Source: JAHELQ01 sp965603365 (lineage in GTDB: Bacteria > Acidobacteriota > Aminicenantia > UBA2199). Taken from it: a stretch of DNA of 64,000 nt. Of the stretch, positions 13,601-18,414 are shown piece after piece. Under the pieces are notes generated by a model. The model saw nothing but the letters and a program-made list of their open reading frames with translations. It searched no databases and was not told where the DNA came from. Within the stretch, counting starts at the first letter, position 1. The number at the start of each line of letters is the position of its first letter. A program made the position numbers and the translations under genes. Location of the stretch: assembly GCA_965603365.1 (NCBI GenBank), contig CBFDCR010000009.1:39481-103480 (forward strand), written 5' to 3'.

Positions 13601-14937
13601 TAATTAACCAGCCCCCGGTGTGCGATCATCACCGCTTTGGGGTTACCCGTAGTGCCCGAGGTATAGATCAGGTAGGCCGTATCGGTGGGATCAATAGTAC
13701 AGGTGAGATCAGTCTGCGTCCCCGGGAACATGTTCCTGTCATCTAAGGCAATTGCAGCGGCGGGGACCGGGGCCTTTTGCCGGCAGCTTGTGGTGGTCAG
13801 GCATAGTTCGGCGCCGCTGTCCTTCACCATAAACTGTATCCTGTTTTCAGGCAATTCAAGGTCAATGGGTAAGAAAGCCGCGCCTGATTTTAAAATTGCC
13901 AATATCCCGATTAGCGTTTCGATAGAGCGCTCCAGCATGAGAACGATGATTGAATCCCGGTGGCTGCCCTTTTGCCTCAATAACCCGGCCAGTTGATCGG
14001 ACATCTTATTCAACCGGTCATAAGTCATCTCCCTGTCTTCGTCGTAAACAGCCATGCGGAAGGGAGAGCGAATGACCTGTTTTTCATAGAGTCTATGAAC
14101 GGCCTGGTCTGCGGGATATTCGGACCCTGTTTTATTCAGTTCGACCAGCATTCTCTGTTTCTCTGCCGCTGCCAATATCTCGATACCCACCAGGGGCCCA
14201 TCCAGGTTCGCGACAGCCTCTTGCATGAACCTGTTAAAATGGTCGATGAGTCTTAAAATCGTAGAGGTCTCGAATAGATGGGCATTATATTCCCATAGAC
14301 ACTCTAAATGATTGTCATCCACGGCGAATGAACAGATCATGTTCAGGCGGATGTTTTGTAAATACCTTTTATCGTGTATGTTTTCCATTAGGACGGCAAT
14401 GTCGAACAGGGGGAAATCTTCATCTGCCCGGTAATCGATGTTGAGCTGGTACAATAAGTTTTCCACGGGATAATTCTGATTTTCATTGGCACCGATAAAG
14501 ACCTGCCGCACCTGTAAGAGCAATTGTTTAAAGGTCATCTCACCGTACACGTATGCCCGCAGGGGCAGTATCGTATTGATGAACTTGCCCTCAAATTCTT
14601 GCTTAAATATCGACGTGCCCACCGTCAGATCCCGGCAGCCTGTATATTTGTTCAATAAGCCCATCATGGCGGCCAGTAAAATTACAAATAAGGTATTTTC
14701 GGATCCCCCACTTATCTTGATAAGCCTGGAGAACACCTGTTCGTCAAGCCGGGATATCTCTTTTTTGAACGAACCATGCTCGCTTTTTGTTTTTTCGTGA
14801 TCATAGGGAAAATTGACCCGGGAGAAGTCGCCGGCAAATGTCTTTAACCAATAATTCTTCTCTTTGATGTTTTTATTGGCCAGCAGGTTCAACTGCTGAA
14901 CGCCACTGTGGTCTGGCATGTTCATATTCTCCATCAC
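4678..14937 (-). CDS. Trimodular NRPS: half-C-A(Asn)-PCP-C-A/MT-PCP-C-A(Tyr)-PCP
   Basis: A 3419-residue protein starting at GTG 14937 or ATG 14934. Residues 1 to about 255 are a truncated condensation domain (YWLKTFAGD...FPYD, FINTILPLR, no HHxxxDG). A1 (TSGTTGNPKA near 426) has the pocket D-L-T-K-I-G-E-V-G-K, one change from the asparagine code DLTKLGEVGK. PCP1 has LNGHS near 816. C2 has HHIVTDG near 1002. A2 is split between A2 and A3 by about 400 residues carrying a SAM-methyltransferase motif (VLEIGCGHG near 1640), resumes at TSGSTGIPKG near 1889, and has the pocket D-I-W-E-I-T-A-D-D-K (unassigned; acidic). PCP2 has LNGNS near 2295. C3 has HHIITDA near 2486. A3 (TSGTTGRPKG near 2961) has the pocket D-G-T-L-T-A-E-V-M-K, close to the tyrosine code DGTLTAEVAK. 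PCP3 has LGGNS near 3346. No epimerisation domains are present. The stop codon abuts the next start. Confidence 0.95.
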   Translation of the reverse strand: MMENMNMPDHSGVQQLNLLANKNIKEKNYWLKTFAGDFSRVNFPYDHEKTKSEHGSFKKEISRLDEQVFSRLIKISGGSENTLFVILLAAMMGLLNKYTGCRDLTVGTSIFKQEFEGKFINTILPLRAYVYGEMTFKQLLLQVRQVFIGANENQNYPVENLLYQLNIDYRADEDFPLFDIAVLMENIHDKRYLQNIRLNMICSFAVDDNHLECLWEYNAHLFETSTILRLIDHFNRFMQEAVANLDGPLVGIEILAAAEKQRMLVELNKTGSEYPADQAVHRLYEKQVIRSPFRMAVYDEDREMTYDRLNKMSDQLAGLLRQKGSHRDSIIVLMLERSIETLIGILAILKSGAAFLPIDLELPENRIQFMVKDSGAELCLTTTSCRQKAPVPAAAIALDDRNMFPGTQTDLTCTIDPTDTAYLIYTSGTTGNPKAVMIAHRGLVNYVHWAAGVYVRNEAVNFPLFTSAAFDLTLTSIFTPLVTGNAIVVYPDDAEGILIEKIIDENRVGVIKLTPSHLKLLRDTRSDVTSPSLKRLILGGEVLETELVRSIYENFGSPVEIYNEYGPTEAVVGCMIYRFDPGKNYKTSIPIGSPVDNARIYILDENVQPVPIGVPGELFIGGHGVARGYLNQVGMTAKRFIESPFGHDERLYKTGDICRFSPDGNVEFLGRRDDQVKVRGYRIELEEIENRLVHVPEIREAVVVARTRKNGEMYLIAYIAAAARIDVSKLKEDLHLTLPDYMVPAYFVQVEQIPLTQNGKIDRKALPEPDLRSADEYVAPDDEIELRLADIWSDVLGLNREIIGKYANFFDLNGHSLNAAQLMARIHKLFDVRVNLKEIFENPTIHRQASLIKQSKKERHFSLKVVEDKEFYKLSSAQKRLYILQKTEGENLSYNMPTFMELSGKIDREKLAETFASLVNRHDSLRTSIEVIEGETVQRIHDKLEFQIEYHDLSNHGSASGSEKNRIIQNFVKYFDLSKAPLMRVGLIKIEKSKHTFMFDMHHIVTDGVSQSIFSNEFISLYSGKVPAPLKLQYRDYSEWLNSTGIQAEIRKQEQFWLEEFKGEIPVLDIPTDYPRPKNKSFEGARINFTIDRQETKALRELARHENATLFMLLLAVYFVFIQKIGNQEDIIVGTGVAGRNHTDLEHIIGMFVNTIALRNHVAPQQTFRAFLEELRERTIRAFENQDYLFENLVDKVVKTKDRSRNPIFDVEFSLNNIEARPQGFSDDMGGLKLKPYGYESLIAKFDFYMNVLAGDMLFISIEYCTKLFKKETMERFVKYFRKTAAAIIDEPGLRLSRIEIIHDEEKRQILFEFNNTRKTVVRDKCFHQLFEARAADHAPRVAAVHGDQQLSYGELNSRANRLARLLRQRGVKRNSLAAVYCKRSHQFLTGIFGIFKAGGAYLPIDLNSPPERTKKILRDSGVRYLLTTSDSCPDIYDLYSRLCSSTEVRDLIFMDEVADLPKKREIWDTFIVSSAQRLYRFLQAKQLAQAGPIGILFTNPIYKITALAALRSLGGDYTEIEDSMRRDEKKKRLKELSIHTMITESSHVGEVDQLFWELDSLENYIILDEYDIKHSEREGYFKDIWNFVAEKTTWAVNDYGWNSSYTDEPFPVEEMQEYIDNFKTKITPYLTPESRVLEIGCGHGLVLFEIAPRVGYYLATDLSEVIIERNRQRLQAQGLAHVDLLPLGASEIDAVESRDFDIVLCSSVTHYFPDTVYLETVIKSAIDLLKDEGIIYLDDMLDLSRKQEFIHSVQAYKRLNPDAPVKTDWQSDLFIGRDFFQYMQQRYPEITCWQASNKLGTIENELINYRYDVILKIKRTVNRGVEAGYSRKNRFLEPEIKNYPDQDVNTAQSFTAAEIADLNTFRDYPKEDPENLNEPGDLSYIIYTSGSTGIPKGAMIHHLGMINHLYAKINDLAITRGDIMAQTASPCFDISVWQFLVGLLVGARLIIIDRAVVMEPLRFLRVLQGDRITIWESVPSLINAFLDAVKPIKNKNLPHLRRMIATGEVLSARLAQEWHRVYPDIKVLNAYGPTEASDDVTHHLVDVDVDRITGSISIGRPIQNMHVYVLDKNLHLCPVGVKGELCVSGPGIGMGYLQDIEKTAENFSLNPYYADINNSDHYRLYKTGDLGFSRADGTIEFIGREDQQVKIRGNRIELKEIENELIKYKEIKEAAVIVRNGQGEEKLLFAYIVSRGDSVLKNQKIDISKVRELLSVTLPGQMIPNYFVQLREMPLTLNGKIDRKALHELEIKSEERLVAPTDVLEEKLVKIWSEVLEIDRNQISTDISFFELNGNSLRSIMLISKIYKELSVSIPLTDIFNLPTVKAMARYIREAAESHYYSIEPVEKREYYQVSSAQRRLYILQQMDKTSTIYNVYMLHILEFKVNLERLEKAVIELVNRHDSLRTSFIMAGKDPVQKIFEPVKDEFNIEYFDLGSCPDTRAQEESERETVTKFVRPFNLDEAPLLRVGLIETGETRSVLMIDLHHIITDATSRSIFLKELLNFYAGREIPELKLQYKDYSEWQNSLKETGSLKKQEIFWLEQLADIPILDLPTDNPRPPVQSFEGRTMNFEIGGEEVERLNQIVRDREVTLFILMLSIYYIFLFKISGQLDISVGTVIAGRTHPDLENIMGMFVNTLVLRNQMNEDQAFYDFLGILKERTLEAFNNQDYQFEDLVNEVVSVRDVSRNPIFDVGFVVYNIQVKPGILKDEKTMVLKPRQYEYESTTSKFDLTLFCVEEGDRLSFTFEYCTRLFSPQTINTYITFLKSILMAVINNPDVSLSDVDILSKENRETILGRFNDTKREYPGVPMLHELFEKQSRQSREKAAVVFEDIGLTYGELDQQADRLAVKLRGVGVGTGDIVAIMLAPSLELAIGIMGILKSGAAYLPIDPAYPDDRKTYMLKDSGVGVLISDNNEKWPVETSIQVNGEPGSSQSQISLSPSAPPGVPDIAYVIYTSGTTGRPKGVMVEHRSVVNTLLCRRDYYKFDTTVVTLQLFSFAFDGFVTSFFTPITAGAAVILLGSETLKDLSKIRQSIVTNRVTHLLSFPTLFQHIIENLTSQECASLKTVTLAGEKVALNLLELTWEKNKGIEIMNEYGVTEASVMSTIYKFKEEDRVVKIGTPAWNTSIYFLDSDVKLQPIGIFGELCISGSGVARGYLNNPMLTAAKFVPDPLCTGNRMYKTGDIGRWLPCGNIQFSGRVDRQVKIRGFRIELGEIEQRLLLHGGVKEAVAVANMNNGSRNLYAYIVSNLAANLNASDLKEYLSIHLPSYMIPDHFVQIDSIPLTPNGKVDVKSLGTVGRKLETREQFIAPTNELEALIASIWKSVLLIDRVGINDNFFDLGGNSLNIVQVNNRLKEELKRDIPIVSLFQYPTVHSLGKYLRQENSDGDAQDHEREETRLKELKDSIGKTIDIFKEM
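9430..10640 (-). other. SAM-dependent methyltransferase-like domain inserted between A2 and A3 of the second A domain
   Basis: About 400 residues separate the A2-region strand YLLTTSDSC from the A3 motif TSGSTGIPKG. The inserted part has a leader of about 200 residues (including WNFVAEKTTW and a YTDEPF segment), then motif I VLEIGCGHGL, an ATDLS acidic strand and FDIVLCSSVTHYF, typical of class I methyltransferases. Characterised A domains interrupted at this same place (for example the TioN type) methylate side chains rather than the backbone nitrogen, so side-chain methylation is the better guess. Boundaries are approximate. Confidence 0.85.
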
Positions 14938-14946
14938 TAAAAAAAT

Positions 14947-16653
14947 TTAAAATTGAAAGTTGATGGAACCGGCAAGATTCTCTTTGGCAGCCGGTGTATT
15001 CACGTTTTTAAAGTCTTTTAATTCTTCTAAAACATTATCCCCGGTTGTAAACTCCAGCAGGGGCGGTACCGCATTTTTATGGAGTTTGGTCCAGCGGACA
15101 TCGGCCTGGTAAATATCTTTCAAGGAATAGGGATTGGGAATGCCCAATTCCTTGCATCTATTGACAAATTGGTTTACCCGTTCGTAGGTTACCTGTCGTG
15201 ACGGTTCACAATCCAGTACCCAATTCCGGAACAGCAGCATATCTTGAAATTTTCCCGGGTAGAGTGGCTGTTTTTTGACTCGCTCTCCCCATTGGGGCGA
15301 CCCCACCTGCCCCTGTTCGTAATAATAAAAGGGCCGGCATTCGGCTTCGTAGATATCTTCGGAAAATTTTTCGATTATATCAAGGGTCTCCAGAAAATCT
15401 TCATCGGTCTCACCCGGGTGGCCGATCACCCATAGGGTGGTGGTCTTTATCCCCGATAGGGCGAGACTGGACAGGGAGGACATGATTTGCCCGGTCGTTA
15501 TGCGCTTGCCCATCAGGTCAAGAACCTCCTGGGAACCACTCTCGATTCCCATGCGGGCATGATAAAATCCGCTGGCCCTCAACGAATTGGTAAACGCCAA
15601 ATTGCTCACATGATTATCGACCCGCAGCCACCCCTGCCAGTAGAGGGGATCACCGTTTAGCGATAACGCATCTGCCAGCTCTTCGATAACCGGATTTAAC
15701 AGGGAATCGCTGAGAAGGAATAATTGGAAACCGTATTGCCGGTGTAACATTCTCAACTCCCTGACAATCTGTTTCGCCTCTTTCCGGCGGTATTTCCCCC
15801 ACTGGATCGTTTCGGAACAAAAACTGCACTGAAACGGGCAGCTGCGGGACGTGTAAGAGGCCATATACAGGTACTTTCCCACGTCCAGGCCGGAGTAATC
15901 GACCAGATCGGCGGCATTCAGATCCAGGGTTTCGCCGTCTATATCTTTAAGCGTATATACCCGGTTTGATTGGGGTAACTCGGCTCGTAACAATTTCTGA
16001 AACAGGATTTCCCCTTCCCCAACAATGAGGTGATCGATATACTTTTGTGTCTTTTCCAGGAAAATCTCCAGGTTTTCCGATCCCGGCGCCAGCAGGTCGG
16101 CAAAGACACCTCCGCCCATCACGGTTTTGATGTGCGGATATCTCTTCCTGGTTTTCTCAAAGATAAACATGGAGGCCGGCAGGGTGTCGCTGTACACCGA
16201 CAATCCCAGGACATCCGGCTGCTCCTTTTCGATTATTTCAAAGAAAAGTTGCTCCAGTCTCGTAAAAAACTCATCGATAACCTGGATCAACCTCAAGATC
16301 TGGTTGTCGGGGATATCAATATAAAAAGTCTTTAATATCAAAGTTCGAATGAGATCGATGAACTCCCTCTCTTTCTCATAATTGAGATGGGCGATCATAT
16401 GGTTTCGCAGGACATCGTGGCCGATGCTGTAGAAGTTGCCCCGCCTGTTTTCGGGTATATTGTCTGCCAGGACATCGAAATATCGATAATAGATCTTCTC
16501 AAAGATACTCTCGACCGTCAAATCCGCCAGTTTTACTTCACACTGGAGATTTTTCATCTGCGTCTTTAAACAGGCGATGCCTATTGGTGGGATAAAGGGT
16601 GTCCAGAACGGCAGCAGTGCCAGTAGAACTTTTTTATGACTGCCTGATTGCAT
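14947..16653 (-). CDS. Second B12-binding-type radical SAM tailoring enzyme
   Basis: A 568-residue paralog of the radical SAM protein at 22298-23995. They share LPFWTPxIPxxGIA at the N-terminus, RGNFYxIGHDVLRNHM, the cluster motif at 272, 276 and 279 (SCPFQCSFC), ESGSQxVLDLxGK, GHPGET and LHKNAVP near the end. The B12-type N-domain has KxxQPDVLGLS, MGGGVF and GEGE but no DxHxxG. The two copies bracket the U32, half-C-A-PCP and stand-alone C genes, so they may act on different carrier-bound residues. This copy precedes the trimodular NRPS, with only 9 bases between them. Its C-terminus is GSINFQF, an N-for-D version of the DFxF tail. Confidence 0.9.
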   Translation of the reverse strand: MQSGSHKKVLLALLPFWTPFIPPIGIACLKTQMKNLQCEVKLADLTVESIFEKIYYRYFDVLADNIPENRRGNFYSIGHDVLRNHMIAHLNYEKEREFIDLIRTLILKTFYIDIPDNQILRLIQVIDEFFTRLEQLFFEIIEKEQPDVLGLSVYSDTLPASMFIFEKTRKRYPHIKTVMGGGVFADLLAPGSENLEIFLEKTQKYIDHLIVGEGEILFQKLLRAELPQSNRVYTLKDIDGETLDLNAADLVDYSGLDVGKYLYMASYTSRSCPFQCSFCSETIQWGKYRRKEAKQIVRELRMLHRQYGFQLFLLSDSLLNPVIEELADALSLNGDPLYWQGWLRVDNHVSNLAFTNSLRASGFYHARMGIESGSQEVLDLMGKRITTGQIMSSLSSLALSGIKTTTLWVIGHPGETDEDFLETLDIIEKFSEDIYEAECRPFYYYEQGQVGSPQWGERVKKQPLYPGKFQDMLLFRNWVLDCEPSRQVTYERVNQFVNRCKELGIPNPYSLKDIYQADVRWTKLHKNAVPPLLEFTTGDNVLEELKDFKNVNTPAAKENLAGSINFQF

Positions 16654-16655
16654 TT

Positions 16656-16970
16656 TTACCTCTCTCTTATACTCATAGAAACATGACCGGGGCCGGAAAA
16701 ACTATTCCCATAGCGGGAGAAACCATTCACATACCCGGAAAAACCATTCCCATAACGGGAGAAACCGTTCCCATACCCGGAAAAACCATTCACATAACGG
16801 GAGAAATCATTCCCATACCCGGAAAAACCATTCACATAGCGGGAGAAACCATTCACATACCCGGAAAAACCATTCCCATAGCGGGAGAAACCATTCACAT
16901 ACCCGGAAAAACCATTCCCATAGCGGGAGAAATCATTACTGTATCGTTGGTTCATTCTTTTGAGGGGCAT
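16656..16970 (-). CDS. Possible 104-residue heptad-repeat peptide (Gly/Asn/Phe/Ser/Tyr-rich)
   Basis: This open frame fills the only large gap of the cluster: it begins 4 bases after the stop of the C-domain gene and its TAA overlaps the ribosome binding site of the following radical SAM gene. After a short basic start (MPLKRMNQRYS) it consists of seven-residue repeats of the form NGFS-R/G-Y-G/V, closing with SMSIRER. The composition resembles low-complexity, aromatic-glycine sequences. Evidence for coding is weak: a 21-bp repeat without a stop keeps every repeat open automatically, the opposite strand is also open (TIPIAGE/TIHIPGK repeats), and the first ATG has AAAGAG directly against it. 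The changes between copies include amino-acid-changing ones (G/V, R/G, G/D). It could be a real small coupled gene or merely the shadow of a minisatellite. Confidence 0.3.
   Translation of the reverse strand: MPLKRMNQRYSNDFSRYGNGFSGYVNGFSRYGNGFSGYVNGFSRYVNGFSGYGNDFSRYVNGFSGYGNGFSRYGNGFSGYVNGFSRYGNSFSGPGHVSMSIRER
16659..16665 (-). promoter_or_regulatory. Ribosome binding site AGAGAGG for the second radical SAM gene
   Basis: AGAGAGG lies 5 bases before the ATG at 16653, just beyond the end of the tandem repeat. Translation of the radical SAM gene therefore has its own initiation site and does not depend on the repeat frame. Confidence 0.6.
16695..16946. repeat. Tandem repeat, 12 copies of a 21-bp unit in alternating A/B forms
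   Basis: Twelve contiguous 21-bp units, read on the + strand, alternate between form A (GGAAAAACCATTCCCATAGC, then G) and form B (GGAGAAACCATTCACATACC, then C). This makes six 42-bp dimers; the last unit is degenerate. Form A ends in CG followed by GG, and form B ends in CCCGG, so each A-B junction places CGGG and CCCG in inverted orientation about 18 bases apart, and transcripts could form small stem-loops. There are no unique spacers, so it is not a CRISPR array. Confidence 0.95.
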
Positions 16971-16974
16971 CTCT

Positions 16975-18414
16975 TTAAAATTTGAAGTCAATATCCGGTG
17001 TCGCCTGTTTGGGCAGCGACAGGCCGGATAGGTTGTTTTCCTGATCAATCCAGGCACTGATTTTGGCTTTTTCGGCAACATTGTCGGGTTCCGCTATCAT
17101 CTTTGTTAAAATACTCTTGAAATAAATATAGAGGCAGCGGGCGACCTCGCCGGACATTAACGATTCTTCGAAGGTCAGGTTAAACATAAATCTGCCAAAG
17201 CTGATATCGATGATACAGTCGAGTAGAATATTGGTGGTGCCGGCTCCGGCGATTCCATACATCTGGGTATCGACCGGACCGTCTGGCCGGTCATAATCAT
17301 ATGAGCGGGGGCGATGATAGGCATGGAAATCTACCAGGTTAAATTGGGCATCGAATATGGGATTTTGGCCCCGACTCTTCTCGCCGATAATCCTGGCAAT
17401 TTCAAACAACGGTAATCGGTCATATTTTTTTATTTGCAGAAGCTTATGGTGAACCATGTCGATATATTCCCGCCATCTTATCTTTTCGGGAATGTTAATC
17501 CTGAAGGGTACGGAATTTAAAAAGCAGCCGATGACGTCGGCGCCATCTTCATGGACAGGCCGGTTATCGGTCACCAGGCCGACAACGATCTCTTCCTCCG
17601 ACAGGAACATGCAGAGCATATAGAGGTAGGCGGCAAAACAGAGGGTACGCACACTCCTGTCATGCCGGGAGCCTGTATCCCGCAGTTTATCCAGGAAATC
17701 AATGCCTATATCCCGGGAAAATCCCTGCTGAATACCGCTGTAGCTGCCCTTCATGAACCTGGAGAAATCGAGTCTCCTATACCCGGCCAACTCTTTTTTC
17801 CAGAATTCGGAATTTCCCGGCTTTTTTTTCTCTACGATCTGGTCCACCACAAAGTCCTTGTAGGAGATGGCCAATTTACGGGGAACATAGTGGGGATCGG
17901 TCTTCAACTTTAGATACACTTCATTTAATTCACTCATCAAGGTGGCAAAGCCCCAGCCATCGATGATGGAGTGGTGGCATATCCATATAAAACAAATACG
18001 CCCGTGATCTAAGTCGCAGGTTTTGACCCTCCATAACGACTGTTCGTTGGAAAAATCAAAGGGCTTTTGCCTGTCTTCGGCCAACAGTCGAAGTATAAAA
18101 TCTCTTTGCCCCTGTTCCTCCAGGTGTTTAATATCGATATGCTCAATATCATAGTGGTCAATGGTGTTGAAAACGATTTGCACGGGCTGTTCATAATCAA
18201 ACATATTAAAACCGGTGCGAAGCATTGGGTGTTTATCGACCAACAGGGATATTGCCTTTTTAAGCCTGGCATGATCGAAATCCCCCTGTTTGAGGTAGAG
18301 CATGGTCTGGTTATGGTAGGGGAAGATCTCGGGGTTTTTCATGGAGTAGTAGACCATGCCCCGCTGAATATCGCTCAAGGGGTAAATGTCTTCGATATCT
18401 TTATCGCTCTTCAT
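16975..18414 (-). CDS. Stand-alone condensation domain with DFKF tail
   Basis: A 479-residue single condensation domain. It begins YPLSDIQRGMVYYSM near residue 11 and carries the catalytic HHSIIDGWG motif at 147-155. The C-terminal lobe has FWKKELAGY, IGCFLNSVPFR and NPIFDAQFN. The N-terminal YPLSDIQRGM...S pattern differs from the SSAQRRLY type of the other C domains here and recalls the dual/DCL class, but this is by eye. It sits between the PCP of the upstream NRPS and the truncated C-A-PCP start of the trimodular NRPS, exactly where a condensation step is needed. It ends in PDIDFKF, like the C-ending megasynthases. GAGAG lies 5 bases before the ATG, within the upstream gene. Confidence 0.93.
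   Translation of the reverse strand: MKSDKDIEDIYPLSDIQRGMVYYSMKNPEIFPYHNQTMLYLKQGDFDHARLKKAISLLVDKHPMLRTGFNMFDYEQPVQIVFNTIDHYDIEHIDIKHLEEQGQRDFILRLLAEDRQKPFDFSNEQSLWRVKTCDLDHGRICFIWICHHSIIDGWGFATLMSELNEVYLKLKTDPHYVPRKLAISYKDFVVDQIVEKKKPGNSEFWKKELAGYRRLDFSRFMKGSYSGIQQGFSRDIGIDFLDKLRDTGSRHDRSVRTLCFAAYLYMLCMFLSEEEIVVGLVTDNRPVHEDGADVIGCFLNSVPFRINIPEKIRWREYIDMVHHKLLQIKKYDRLPLFEIARIIGEKSRGQNPIFDAQFNLVDFHAYHRPRSYDYDRPDGPVDTQMYGIAGAGTTNILLDCIIDISFGRFMFNLTFEESLMSGEVARCLYIYFKSILTKMIAEPDNVAEKAKISAWIDQENNLSGLSLPKQATPDIDFKF

Noticed and set aside
16695..16946. CRISPR array
   Set aside because: The units are contiguous 21-bp direct repeats with no unique spacers and no cas genes nearby.
16599..16985. + strand open frame with TIPIAGE/TIHIPGK repeats
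   Set aside because: It is a by-product of a 21-bp repeat that is open in several frames. It overlaps the starts and ends of flanking minus-strand genes and has no visible ribosome binding site.
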